64,000 nt of DNA from Chryseobacterium culicis (GTDB lineage Bacteria; Bacteroidota; Bacteroidia; Flavobacteriales; Weeksellaceae): the NCBI RefSeq assembly GCF_002979755.1, contig NZ_PCPP01000001.1, positions 1,272,665 to 1,336,664 of the forward strand, in the 5' to 3' direction. Below, one piece after another: positions 9,348 through 18,294 of the stretch (position 1 is the stretch's first letter; every line of letters starts with the position of its first letter). Below the pieces are notes generated by a model. That model worked only from the letters and a program-made list of their open reading frames with translations. It made no database searches and had not been told where the DNA came from. A program made the position numbers and the translations under genes.

Positions 9348-10146
9348 ATATTGCCTTATCCAACTTTTTATGGATAAGAGAAATAGTAGTCAAACTGTCT
9401 AATGCTTCTTCTTCTGTAATTACAAAAGAAATTTTGGGCTCATGTGCCGTCGAGTTTCTTATCATTCCAAAAATTCCTTTGATTAAATAACATAATCCAA
9501 GATGTTCACTCCTATCTGTTTGTGTCAGCATATTGTTTATGCGTACCAACGGATGGTTTGTTGAAAAAACAGTATCAGCTAAAGTACTGCCATCGGTATT
9601 TAACCCTGTCATCTTTCTTAATCGGTCGGCCACACTTTTGGTTGCTTCAAAAACGGCATGAAAATAATTTTCAACCAGTAATTCAGATTTACAGTAGTTG
9701 AATATTTCAACATGCGTATTACGGCTTTCCAATTTATGTTTTAAACGGTTAGCCTTTTGCTCTGCTTCAGCAATTGTGGTAGCTGCTTCAACCGTTGTAA
9801 ATTTTCCATTCTCTTTCAATTCCACCCCGATAAATGCCAGGCGTTTATTTACTTCTAATCTACGATCGTGAAATAATTCTTCTTTCCCAATATATCTGAC
9901 AGGCATCATGGCTTGCTGTATAAATATTAAAATGGCGTTCGAGCATTGATTGCTATTCTGCCAACCGACAAAAGCATTAAACAACCGCCTCCATTTTGTA
10001 TTTGCAGGATCAACATCATTAATTCGAGCATTTGCCAACAAATGCTCAATTTCAGAGCCCGTTAAACCATTATTTGTATCTGCAATTGTTTTGCATAAAC
10101 CCTCCAAAATTTGGGCATCAAACATTGGGCGTCTGGTATTTGCCAT
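9346..10146 (-). CDS. TIGR02391 / Ymh-like protein with HEPN-type Rx4H motif
   Basis: 266 aa from the ATG at 10146; an upstream TTG at 10221 is open but adds a stretch that looks non-conserved. The C-terminal half (VENYFHAVFEATKSVADRLR ... LVRINNML ... LCYLIKGIFGMIRNSTAHEPK) resembles the TIGR02391 (Hypoth_Ymh) family found in phage-resistance contexts. RNSTAH (R230, H235) has the R-x4-H spacing of HEPN ribonucleases, so an RNase role is plausible. It lies 89 bp downstream of the STAND gene on the same strand, with no terminator between, and is probably co-transcribed with it as effector, inhibitor or accessory. Function is inferred, not shown. Confidence 0.75.
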   Translation of the reverse strand: MANTRRPMFDAQILEGLCKTIADTNNGLTGSEIEHLLANARINDVDPANTKWRRLFNAFVGWQNSNQCSNAILIFIQQAMMPVRYIGKEELFHDRRLEVNKRLAFIGVELKENGKFTTVEAATTIAEAEQKANRLKHKLESRNTHVEIFNYCKSELLVENYFHAVFEATKSVADRLRKMTGLNTDGSTLADTVFSTNHPLVRINNMLTQTDRSEHLGLCYLIKGIFGMIRNSTAHEPKISFVITEEEALDSLTTISLIHKKLDKAI

Positions 10147-10235
10147 TCCTTTAATTTTAGTTTTGTTTCTGCATAACAAGATAGGAAAAATCGCATTCTC
10201 AAACACAACAACTTCAGTCAAAAATTCAATCTATA

Positions 10236-13200
10236 TTATTGATTAATAGTTGGAATTTTATTTTGATAAGAATCAATAATTTTACCCTGTAACAATAATA
10301 AAAATGTACCCCAGTGTAGCGTACAGCCATTCAGTCTCTCTAACCATTCTGAAGCTAATTTCATATCAAGATTAATTTTAGCATTATCTTCAAATACCAT
10401 TGACTCCGGGCATATATTATCTTTAATATTTAACAATGTCTCAAAATATGCTCTTTCTGTTTCATCTGCCAGGTAAGTTACCTCATCTATAGGAAACATG
10501 TTCACCCAAAGAACCAATGCGTCCAGTACAGCTTGTAATGATTGTTGTATTTCTGCACAAATCTTATCTGTGTGTTGTTTTAAATTCTCAATTTCAGATT
10601 CGTTTAGCAAGAGGTCATCAAAATGGCGGAGATCGTGAAAGTGATCAACTAAAAATACTAGTCTGCCATAGCTTTCAGAAACTTTTAATACTTCACTAAT
10701 TTCGGGATATAAAGCTGCCCAACTTTCAATTTTAAGTTTCTCTATAATATTTTCATCGATGCGCTTTGGAATGGTGTTAACCACCCCCTGCTTTTCAAAT
10801 GGGTTATCAACAATCGTATAAAATCGTATTTCATACCAAAGATGATTCATGCTTTTTTCACGTACTGTTTGAATAATATAGATTTTAGGAAACCATAATT
10901 CCAACATCAGATATTTAAGACTGGTAGCTTCAGGTGTATCAATTATTTGTCGAAGCATCATATAAACTTCCCTATATCCGGTTAGTGACAAAAGAGGATT
11001 ATCACTATCAATGATGAAAACAGGCTTTCCTCCTGTTGTACTATTGTTGATATATTGTACAGAAAATATATTGGATGTGGAAACTGCTTTACAAGCTTTG
11101 ATAATCTTTTTTTCAAAATCGTCTTTTAGCTTAAGGATTCGCTTGAAAGAATGATCACCATTGGTACTGTCACTTAAGAAATCCTTCCAGAAAGTAGCTG
11201 TTACAAGTAAAGCATTGGTCTCTATTTGATTCACATGATTTGAGTCAACACTTCCAAAAGTGTCCTTATAATTCAAATTATAACTGCGCAGTTTTTTAAT
11301 CGAATCAAATAAATTAACTTGGGATAAACGTTCTGTATTTTCGTTATGAATGTACCCTTTCTCGGTTTTTAATCTGGCTTTTGAGTAAATCGTCTCAGCA
11401 GACTGTTTCATAAAGGTTTCAAAGCTACCCTTAAAGCCAGAAAGGCTTTCAAAAAACTTTTCATACTTAGATATTAATTTTTTATTTATCTCAAGTTTTA
11501 CATTTTCATCACTTGATTGATTTTTATCCGTACGATATATTCCCAATGGATCAGTGATTGATTGTGGTTCTAAAATACTTTCGGGCCACTCAAATAGTGC
11601 ATTGTGCATAATAGGGACAATTGGCGTATATACATTCCTTTCTTTAAATAATTGTTTAAAAGCGTTGTTGTATTCATTGATTTTTTCCCGACCCAGCATT
11701 TCCCATTGATTTAGCAGGATACGATACTCATTCCAATCTGCCGGCCTGTTTTTATAATCATAGAGTTTTATTAAGCACGAATTTATGTTTACCCATTCTT
11801 CCAGATGCATATTTTCAATGGAAATGGTCTTGTGTGTAGCATCGTAATCCAGAGAAAGCTGCTTAAACCGATGTCCATGTCCTTGAGAGTTAAACTGTTT
11901 TTTATCCGGTAAAGCAGCTCTGACAATATCCAGTATGTTCACTGCAAAACCATTGGTAGACCTTTCAAAATCATATTTAATTATATCAATAACGAAGTGC
12001 ACATTAACCTGATCTTCATTTATAGAGAAATGGATAATATCAAAATCTTTTTTTATTCTTTCAATAAAGTATTCTATGTATTCTTCCCTGATCATGTTTA
12101 GCTTTAGTGAATAAGAATACATTCCCAACATAAGCTTTGACAAACTTTTGCTATCCATTGTTTTGAATGCCGATTCAAAATGACTTTCTGAAATGTCCGG
12201 TACAGTCTCTTTATCATTAGGAATATTCCTTAGCCAAAATAACGCCTCTCCATATGACCTCCATTCAAAAGTACTATGTGGCACTATTTCCGGAAATGGA
12301 AGTTTATTGATTATCGAAATTGCTAAATTGAAAACATGCTGTTTTGGAAGTAACCTTTCATTAATGTCATCAATCATTTTCCTAAACTCATCATCTGCAT
12401 TCACCAGATCAAGCATAGCATTTGTATCATAATTGTTTCCAAAACGGATGTCCACAAACATTACCCAGGCACCTTTAGTAATAACCTGGCATTCATCTAT
12501 GATTGCCCGGTTTTGTTCAACATACTGATGAATACCTGCCCAAATAAATGCTTTAATAATCGCTATATATATTGACCAATTATTTACAGCGATTTGTTTG
12601 GATAGGTCAGAAATAAAAAATTCCGGTTCAAAAACTTCCTCATAAAATAATTGTAAGAGAAATAAATACAGATCCTCTTCTGCAATTACGGAAACACATT
12701 TATATGCATACTCACGTTTACTATTGGTAAACGAATCAAAAAGAATTTCAACTAATTTGGCAGACCTTACGATATGTAATCCCTGAATATATTTCCTGTC
12801 AGCCGATCTCTTAATTAAATATTCATTTTCTAATTTTTCAACTATAAATTGGTAATCAACATTTTCATCAAGTTTGGAAACATCAATCTTTGCCCCCAAA
12901 GAATCTGCAAGGCTAACGATTCTCAAAAACCCGATCTGTTTGTTACTATTGTAAGATCCTTCATTTACAATTTGCTGAACCTGGTGTTTTAATTTGTTAT
13001 ACAAAGAATTACCCTGAGTGATAGAGTAAACAAACTCTAACAAGGGGATATCTTCACCCATCTGTATCCAGGCTTCTTCAAAGTCGGTAAAATGATGAAT
13101 CATACTTCTTTTGTTCAACCTGGAATAAATCATTTCTGCTTCGCTCATAGAAAGAAACAGATCGATTTCATGGTGTGAAAACTCTATACCAACAGTTGTT

Positions 13201-14294
13201 GCCCTGTACCAATCTTCATTTCTTATTGCTACCAAAAATTTTATATGACTAAAATGCGCCGATTCTTTTACAATCTGAAGCCAATCCGTTGCATTTGGCG
13301 TTACATTGATTACAAAAACAACGGGCATATCCAGTTTTTTACTGATGGCTGCAATAGCCTGAATGGATTGTTGAGAAATCACCGGATCCTGTTGAATTTT
13401 CAGCTCAAAAGAAAGCCAAACATTTATATAATGGTGAACATAGCTATATAGTAAAGCCGTTTTTCCTTGTCCGGACGCACCTTTAACAATAACTACATTG
13501 GTTTCTACTAAATGGTCTTTTATTTTTTCTAAATGCTCTTCCCTGCTTACATCGAGTCCGCATAAAATATGCTCATATCTTGTCAACGTTGCATTATAAA
13601 ATTCTTTTTCTAAAAGCTCAATATTTACATTATCTGTAGAAACTTTGTGTAAAGGTTTTAAGACCAAACCATATTGTTCATGTAGGGCAATCCTTTCTGT
13701 AAGATAACTTGCAAAATCTTGAACTTTACTGTAAAAATCTTTTGCAGTAGTAGGTTGCTGTTTTTCAGCAATAAGTTGTAGCAAATTTAATAGATAGCCT
13801 ATTGTTGGTATCGGGTCAATCTCCGGAAAATGTTTTTTCATCATTTTTTCCACTTCCTCTGCTATCGTTTCTTCTACAACCTCTTCAAATTGTATTTTAG
13901 ATTTTACCAGTTTCCATTGTTCTTCAGAAATTTTATACTTTTTTAAAACAGCTTTTTCTTTTACAGAAACATCATTTGCATGTTGATTCCAGCTTGACAA
14001 GTCAGTGCTTACTTCACCATAAGAAACCAATACAGGAATTGCAGATATATACTTCTCCAAAAATCTTTTTACAAATGAAGTTTTCTTATCGGATAAAATA
14101 TCTGATAAGGTAATGGTTTTTCCAAGGTTCTTTAACTGTATTGCATAAAGTAGTTCCCCTTGGTGATCTAATACATCCAAATCTTCCTCTCCTTCTAACC
14201 GGTAAATAAGATTGTTTTCAAGAGTAGACAAGATATAATGTAGTGAGTATAAAAATTGGGTTCTATAACCTCGTAAAGCTGATATGGCTGACAT
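10236..14294 (-). CDS. Avs-like STAND NTPase with N-terminal PD-(D/E)xK/Cap4-like nuclease domain
   Basis: 1,352 aa. The N-terminus (RGYRTQFLYSLHYIL, then GEEDLDVLD, then YAIQLKN) shows acidic residues E37, D38, D40 and a Q53-x-K55 pair, the layout of PD-(D/E)xK nucleases such as the Cap4/DUF4297 domain. A P-loop GASGQGKT follows at residues 272-279, with a hydrophobic VVFVINV strand and FLVAIRNEDW that could be Walker B and sensor elements. The remaining ~900 residues are helical in appearance with no motif I can name, suiting a sensor region. This nuclease-STAND-sensor order is that of Avs-type antiviral proteins, which bind a phage protein and then cleave DNA. It has its own promoter at 14318-14347 and heads an operon with the TIGR02391 gene. 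Exact Avs class is unknown. Confidence 0.7.
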   Translation of the reverse strand: MSAISALRGYRTQFLYSLHYILSTLENNLIYRLEGEEDLDVLDHQGELLYAIQLKNLGKTITLSDILSDKKTSFVKRFLEKYISAIPVLVSYGEVSTDLSSWNQHANDVSVKEKAVLKKYKISEEQWKLVKSKIQFEEVVEETIAEEVEKMMKKHFPEIDPIPTIGYLLNLLQLIAEKQQPTTAKDFYSKVQDFASYLTERIALHEQYGLVLKPLHKVSTDNVNIELLEKEFYNATLTRYEHILCGLDVSREEHLEKIKDHLVETNVVIVKGASGQGKTALLYSYVHHYINVWLSFELKIQQDPVISQQSIQAIAAISKKLDMPVVFVINVTPNATDWLQIVKESAHFSHIKFLVAIRNEDWYRATTVGIEFSHHEIDLFLSMSEAEMIYSRLNKRSMIHHFTDFEEAWIQMGEDIPLLEFVYSITQGNSLYNKLKHQVQQIVNEGSYNSNKQIGFLRIVSLADSLGAKIDVSKLDENVDYQFIVEKLENEYLIKRSADRKYIQGLHIVRSAKLVEILFDSFTNSKREYAYKCVSVIAEEDLYLFLLQLFYEEVFEPEFFISDLSKQIAVNNWSIYIAIIKAFIWAGIHQYVEQNRAIIDECQVITKGAWVMFVDIRFGNNYDTNAMLDLVNADDEFRKMIDDINERLLPKQHVFNLAISIINKLPFPEIVPHSTFEWRSYGEALFWLRNIPNDKETVPDISESHFESAFKTMDSKSLSKLMLGMYSYSLKLNMIREEYIEYFIERIKKDFDIIHFSINEDQVNVHFVIDIIKYDFERSTNGFAVNILDIVRAALPDKKQFNSQGHGHRFKQLSLDYDATHKTISIENMHLEEWVNINSCLIKLYDYKNRPADWNEYRILLNQWEMLGREKINEYNNAFKQLFKERNVYTPIVPIMHNALFEWPESILEPQSITDPLGIYRTDKNQSSDENVKLEINKKLISKYEKFFESLSGFKGSFETFMKQSAETIYSKARLKTEKGYIHNENTERLSQVNLFDSIKKLRSYNLNYKDTFGSVDSNHVNQIETNALLVTATFWKDFLSDSTNGDHSFKRILKLKDDFEKKIIKACKAVSTSNIFSVQYINNSTTGGKPVFIIDSDNPLLSLTGYREVYMMLRQIIDTPEATSLKYLMLELWFPKIYIIQTVREKSMNHLWYEIRFYTIVDNPFEKQGVVNTIPKRIDENIIEKLKIESWAALYPEISEVLKVSESYGRLVFLVDHFHDLRHFDDLLLNESEIENLKQHTDKICAEIQQSLQAVLDALVLWVNMFPIDEVTYLADETERAYFETLLNIKDNICPESMVFEDNAKINLDMKLASEWLERLNGCTLHWGTFLLLLQGKIIDSYQNKIPTINQ

Positions 14295-14317
14295 TTAATA
14301 CTATTTTCTTAGTTATA

Positions 14318-14347
14318 CAAATATACCAAAAACAAGTGCCTAATCAA
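14318..14347 (-). promoter_or_regulatory. Bacteroidetes-type promoter for the STAND NTPase gene
   Basis: On the minus strand, TTG (14345-14347), a 19-bp spacer and TATATTTG (14318-14325) match the TTG-N17-23-TAnnTTTG promoter consensus of Bacteroidetes exactly. Transcription should begin near 14311, giving a very short leader before the ATG at 14294. Confidence 0.75.
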
Positions 14348-14526
14348 TTACGGAAATCCATAATCCACCCCTTCGTAGGGCACCGATATAAGGTAATTAT
14401 AAGGTTTAGGAAAGAGTTCTACAGGACACAGCATATACTACTGATTTCTTCATATAAAGATGTTAACATTTAATTCCAAATAAATCAATCCAATTTAAAC
14501 GTTAGTATTTCGTAAACTCTATATTT

Positions 14527-16017
14527 ATGAAAACAGCCTATTTATATGTCCGTGTAAGCACAGACGAACAAAAAAGAAAAGGTTACTCTTTGCCTGAGCA
14601 GGAGGACAGATTATTGAAATATTGTAAATACAACAATATCGAAGTCAAAGGAATTTATCGTGAAGATTACTCTGCTAAGAATTTCAATCGACCTAAATGG
14701 AAGGAACTATTCTCCGAAATTAAAAAGAAGTCATCAGGAGAAGATAAAAATATATTATTTATTAAATGGGATCGATTCAGTCGTAATGTCGAGTATGCTT
14801 ACGAAATGATTGGAAAACTTCGGAAGTACAAAACAACTGCAATGGCTATTGATCAGCCTATTGATTTCTCCGTACCGGAAAGCACAGTTATGCTGGCTGT
14901 ATATTTAGCTGTTCCTGAAGCAGAAAACACCCGGAGAGCCCAAAATACTTTGAATGGTATTCGTCGAGCGAAGTTAATGGGCAGATATCCTAATAAAGCT
15001 CCCATAGGATTTATCAACGTAACATTAATTGATGGTAAAAAAGCAATTGTACCTAAAGAACCTGAAGCTGAAATTATAAAGTGGACATTCAACAAAGTTG
15101 CCCAGAATGACCATAAAATATCTGAAATTAATAGAATGGCCAATGATAAAGGTCTAATATGTTCGAGGTCACACTTTTTTAGAATTTTGCGCAATCCAAT
15201 TTATTGTGGACTTATTGCAATCAAACTTAATTCTAATGAAAAACAGATGATAAAGGGTTTGCACGAACCATTGATTTCAGAGTCTTTATTTTATCAAGTA
15301 CAATCTATTATTAATACAAAAAGAAAAATTACAGCTAAAAGAGATGATTTAAAAGAAATGTTTTTTCTCAGAGGTTTTTTGACTTGTCCCGTTTGTGGCC
15401 AAAAACTTACTGGAAGTTTTTCTAAAGGTAAGCAAAAAAGATATCCCTATTACCATTGCCAGGGCGGATGCAGTACTAGGATCGGAGCAATTCTGCTTAA
15501 TGAATGTTATCAACGTAAACTTCAACAATTGGTACTATCAAATACGTCAATTGAATTATTTAATAAGGTTCTAGAAGATCATAATATTAGAACTCAAAAG
15601 GCAAGTTATTTGTACGCTCAACAGATATTAGGTAGGAAAATAAAAGAGGAAAGATTAACTCTATCCCAAGGTAGGAAATTGTTTATAGCCGGAATATTTA
15701 AGATCGATGATTATTATGAATTAAAAAAGGAAAGTCAACTTAACACAAAAAATATAAAGAAAGAAGATCGGGATATTAATCTTAAATTAAGAATAATCGA
15801 TAAAATGAATCAAATGGAAGATAAAATATTTGTTGATCTATTTCAAAAATTTTCAGAGTTTGATATTTCGGATAAGAAGCATCTTGTAAATCTTTTTCCT
15901 CCCATCAACATTGATTATAAAACTGGAGATCTTTCTTTAGATTTAAATCCAGCATTCTCAAAAATATTGTCAAAAAAAAGGAATAGAAAAAACAATAAGA
16001 AAAATGAATTACATTGA
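14527..16017 (+). CDS. Large serine recombinase (site-specific integrase)
   Basis: 496 aa. The N-terminal resolvase domain begins AYLYVRVSTDEQ with the catalytic serine at S11, and continues with FIKWDRFSRN, the conserved arginine region. The recombinase domain follows, then a zinc ribbon about residues 287-316 (CPVCG ... HCQGGC). A basic, Lys-rich C-terminus closes the protein. These enzymes join attP and attB through a serine-DNA intermediate. The gene sits at the right end of the island, next to the repeat at 16159-16240, and its last 14 bp overlap the next small gene. It is complete and so likely still able to move the element. Confidence 0.92.
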   Translation: MKTAYLYVRVSTDEQKRKGYSLPEQEDRLLKYCKYNNIEVKGIYREDYSAKNFNRPKWKELFSEIKKKSSGEDKNILFIKWDRFSRNVEYAYEMIGKLRKYKTTAMAIDQPIDFSVPESTVMLAVYLAVPEAENTRRAQNTLNGIRRAKLMGRYPNKAPIGFINVTLIDGKKAIVPKEPEAEIIKWTFNKVAQNDHKISEINRMANDKGLICSRSHFFRILRNPIYCGLIAIKLNSNEKQMIKGLHEPLISESLFYQVQSIINTKRKITAKRDDLKEMFFLRGFLTCPVCGQKLTGSFSKGKQKRYPYYHCQGGCSTRIGAILLNECYQRKLQQLVLSNTSIELFNKVLEDHNIRTQKASYLYAQQILGRKIKEERLTLSQGRKLFIAGIFKIDDYYELKKESQLNTKNIKKEDRDINLKLRIIDKMNQMEDKIFVDLFQKFSEFDISDKKHLVNLFPPINIDYKTGDLSLDLNPAFSKILSKKRNRKNNKKNELH

Positions 16018-16186
16018 TAGAAATGTTTCAGTAGAACAAGCAATTATTATTTTGGCCAAAAATGGAGTTCAGGTAAATGATAAGGAAGCTAAAATTATAT
16101 TAGAACTACTATATCTAATAGCGAAAAACTACAATAAATCAGAAGTGAGAAAAAGCTCTAACCTTAAAGAGATTTCGAACACTTAA
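16004..16186 (+). CDS. Small protein overlapping the recombinase gene
   Basis: 60 aa, starting inside the last codons of the recombinase gene (14-bp overlap), so it is probably translationally coupled. It begins MNYIDRNVSVEQAIIILAKN, contains KEAKIILELLYLIAKNYNK and looks like a short all-helical protein. Similar small genes follow recombinases in other Bacteroidetes mobile elements as far as I recall, with no assigned function; a recombination directionality role is only a guess. Its 3' end lies within the element-end repeat; the homologous codons NLKEISN also appear at the left copy. Confidence 0.65.
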   Translation: MNYIDRNVSVEQAIIILAKNGVQVNDKEAKIILELLYLIAKNYNKSEVRKSSNLKEISNT

Positions 16187-16240
16187 CAATTGTAGACTAA
16201 AAGCCTATTGTGGCACTCTCAGCCTGCTTATTTCAAACAG
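16159..16240. repeat. Right copy of the element-end repeat (attR-like)
   Basis: Partner of 1892-1972, identical at roughly three quarters of aligned positions, ending at the same ttatttcaaacag. It covers the last codons of the small gene and ~55 bp of non-coding DNA. Beyond it the sequence is chromosomal and leads into the tRNA-Arg terminator. It marks the likely right end of the mobile element. Confidence 0.6.
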
Positions 16241-16314
16241 ACTAAATATTTTACGTTTAAAATATCGAACACAAAACATCAAATTTTAAAAATCTGATAA
16301 AGAGATATTTATGA

Positions 16315-16349
16315 ATAAAAAAAAGAGACAACTAATAAATTGTTGTCTC
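16315..16349 (-). terminator. Rho-independent terminator of tRNA-Arg
   Basis: Inverted repeat gagacaac (16325-16332) / gttgtctc (16342-16349), followed on the minus strand by an eight-T run (16317-16324). It lies 6 bp past the tRNA 3' end. Confidence 0.85.
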
Positions 16350-16355
16350 CTTAAG

Positions 16356-16427
16356 TGACCGCAGAAGGATTCGAACCCTCACTGTCGGAGCCGAAATCCG
16401 AAGTTCTATCCATTAAACTATGCAGCC
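16356..16427 (-). tRNA. tRNA-Arg (anticodon TCG)
   Basis: 72 nt on the minus strand fold as a full cloverleaf: acceptor GGCTGCA / TGCGGTC with two G-U pairs, discriminator A, D-stem GTTT / GAAC, anticodon stem TCGGA / TCCGA with loop TTTCGGC (anticodon TCG, reading CGA), a 4-nt variable loop, and T-arm GAGGG-TTCGAAT-CCTTC. CCA is not encoded. The mobile island ends ~115 bp from its 3' end; the tRNA itself is intact. Confidence 0.95.
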
Positions 16428-16496
16428 TATTCCAGGTAGCAGATTGTAGGATTTAGGTAACAGGCACTGAGCCTTTTCACATTTATCCTTCTACCT

Positions 16497-18260
16497 TTAG
16501 AAAGTAATTTTCACCCCTCCCAGAATCTGTGCACCCAGGACTTTATAGCCTTTGTACGTCTGGTATTTTGAGCTCAGAAGATTATTTCCGAGTGCGAAAA
16601 TACTGAAATTTTTGTGAATTTTATACTCTGCAGAAAGATTTAAATCAGCATAACCACCAACTTTATCGTTTGTATTTTCTGTAGACTGGAAAATTACATT
16701 CGGAGCTCCTACCCCTTCGATTGCATAAGAATTTGTAGTTCTGTCACTTGCAAAGATTCCTTTGAAACCTAACAATAACTTTTTGTCAAGCATAGTATAT
16801 TTTGCCCCGATGCTCGCATTGAACAATGGAACATTATAAATGTTGTCGTAATTCTTAAGATCGTACTTTGTAAATCTTAATTCTCCATCTAAAATAAGGT
16901 TAGCCAATGGGAAATACTGCACGCTACCTTTGATATCACTTACATTTCCATCGTCATATACTGCAGAGAATGTATTGGCAAAATTGTAGGCAGAACGGTT
17001 AACAGAGGTATTGTCAAAAAGACCGTTGGCTTTAAAGAACATAATATCTCTCATTTTTCCGTACCCTGCAGAGAAGTCGTATTTCAACGTTTCATCAATA
17101 TCTCCTCTCAATCCTACATAAAAATGATATTTCGTCTCTGTAGGCTTTAAAAACTGGTCAGAAAGGATGAATGGATTCGTCTGTAGCATATCCCCGTAAG
17201 TATTAAGCTTTAAACCTCCGTCTACCCCTCCGTAGAATTTAAATTCTTTGGCAGCCGCAAACTGAAACTCTGCCTGTGGGAACCAATACGTTTTATTGTT
17301 TTTCTGCTGAGAAACAAGTTCTGCTGAGTTTTTAGCATTCAGGAAAGAGAATGAAGAACCTAAGGTTAAATAAGAATCCCCTTTTCTGAACGTCACTTTC
17401 GGAGTCAGGCTGGTATTGAAGAAATTGGAAGAATTTTTATCCCTGATCGCAAAATCGGTCTTCACCGCATCCAATCCTACTCCAAGATCAGCATTCAGGT
17501 TGATTCCTGATTTCCCTAATTCCACCGCATGTTTGGAGAAATTGGCAAGTATGGAAACCTGGTTTTCCTGAGCATCAAAATGATCTTTAAGGAAAGAAGA
17601 TTTTACCCTTACATCATTTAAAATTTCGTTGGAATAAAAATCATAGTAACCGTTTACTTTAAACTGATTGACTTTCTGCTTCAGATCCAGTTCACCCGTT
17701 GGCTGCATGGCATAAATACCGTAGTAATTATAGCTGTCTAAACCATATTCCGCATTGATATTGAATTTTCCTTTTTCTCCATAAGAGTTTAAGAAAGCTC
17801 CGATATTCGCTGAAGTCTGTCCGGATTTCCAGTCGTAATCTTTTTTAAGACCATTGGTGGAAAGTACATGAACATCTGCTCCTACTTCAAACTTATTTTC
17901 AAGGGTTTTTGAAACGTTTCCGTCTACCAGCACTTTCCCGTAATTACCCATTCCGAACTGGAAGTAATTATTCTGAGCCGTTCCGTCAAATTTCGGAGCA
18001 ACATCTTCCCCCTGAATGGTTGACGTTTTGAAGTCTGAAACAGCAGGAACATCTGTGATGGTATACTTCACAGGGGTTTGCGATTTCTCTTCCGGCGGAT
18101 AATTTTTAATGGTTTCCACAGAAGTTTTCTTCTTCTCGATCTTCTTCACTTCCGGCTCTCTCTTTTTGTTAAGAACCAGTTTTTCCTCCTTGATCTGGGA
18201 AAACGCCACTGACGAAATTCCTAAAAATAATATGGATAATATTTGAATCTTCTTGTTCAT
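16497..18260 (-). CDS. TonB-receptor-like outer-membrane beta-barrel protein
   Basis: 587 aa using the ATG at 18260, which places a clean signal peptide first (MNKKIQILSILFLG ... AFSQ); the upstream in-frame ATG at 18311 would bury it. After a charged, Lys/Glu/Pro-rich linker (about residues 25-60) come alternating aromatic/polar strands with repeated NxxxxxG and YxFSAGYG patterns to the end, ending LGGVKITF, a typical barrel C-terminus. I see no clear plug domain or TonB box, so it resembles the barrel half of TonB-dependent receptors. It is the last gene of an operon with a lipoprotein and a TPR protein, suggesting a joint envelope function; the substrate is unknown. Confidence 0.75.
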   Translation of the reverse strand: MNKKIQILSILFLGISSVAFSQIKEEKLVLNKKREPEVKKIEKKKTSVETIKNYPPEEKSQTPVKYTITDVPAVSDFKTSTIQGEDVAPKFDGTAQNNYFQFGMGNYGKVLVDGNVSKTLENKFEVGADVHVLSTNGLKKDYDWKSGQTSANIGAFLNSYGEKGKFNINAEYGLDSYNYYGIYAMQPTGELDLKQKVNQFKVNGYYDFYSNEILNDVRVKSSFLKDHFDAQENQVSILANFSKHAVELGKSGINLNADLGVGLDAVKTDFAIRDKNSSNFFNTSLTPKVTFRKGDSYLTLGSSFSFLNAKNSAELVSQQKNNKTYWFPQAEFQFAAAKEFKFYGGVDGGLKLNTYGDMLQTNPFILSDQFLKPTETKYHFYVGLRGDIDETLKYDFSAGYGKMRDIMFFKANGLFDNTSVNRSAYNFANTFSAVYDDGNVSDIKGSVQYFPLANLILDGELRFTKYDLKNYDNIYNVPLFNASIGAKYTMLDKKLLLGFKGIFASDRTTNSYAIEGVGAPNVIFQSTENTNDKVGGYADLNLSAEYKIHKNFSIFALGNNLLSSKYQTYKGYKVLGAQILGGVKITF

Positions 18261-18294
18261 ATTTTCTTTATTTGAAAAAAATATATAACGGGTT

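Larger units (their letters stand above)
1973..16240. mobile_element. Serine-recombinase mobile element carrying defence genes (~14.3 kb)
   Basis: Bounded by the related repeats at 1892-1972 and 16159-16240, with the large serine recombinase at the right end, as expected for an integrase beside its attachment site. Cargo is an SF1 helicase, Gabija (gajA/gajB), and a minus-strand STAND NTPase plus TIGR02391 pair. There are no conjugation, phage structural or replication genes, so it appears to be an integrative element mobilised only by its recombinase or in trans. The right end is about 115 bp from the 3' end of tRNA-Arg. Boundaries are inferred from the repeats and need comparison with an empty site. 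Confidence 0.55.

Noticed and set aside
9346..10221. Longer start (TTG at 10221) for the TIGR02391 gene
   Set aside because: The added 25 residues look unlike the family, while the ATG at 10146 opens directly into the conserved region.
9950..10246. Plus-strand open frame opposite the TIGR02391 gene
   Set aside because: Antisense shadow of a well-supported gene with no start signal or domain.
14243..14473. Plus-strand open frame across the divergent promoter region of the recombinase and STAND genes
   Set aside because: It overlaps the start of the minus-strand gene and the perfect minus-strand promoter, and its translation has no family character.
1892..16240. CRISPR array in the island
   Set aside because: No regularly spaced short repeats are present; the repeats seen are two element ends only.
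16356..16427. tRNA-Arg as the integration target with a duplicated tRNA 3' end
   Set aside because: No second copy of the tRNA end is found at the left boundary, and the recombinase is of the serine type, which usually does not use tRNA ends.
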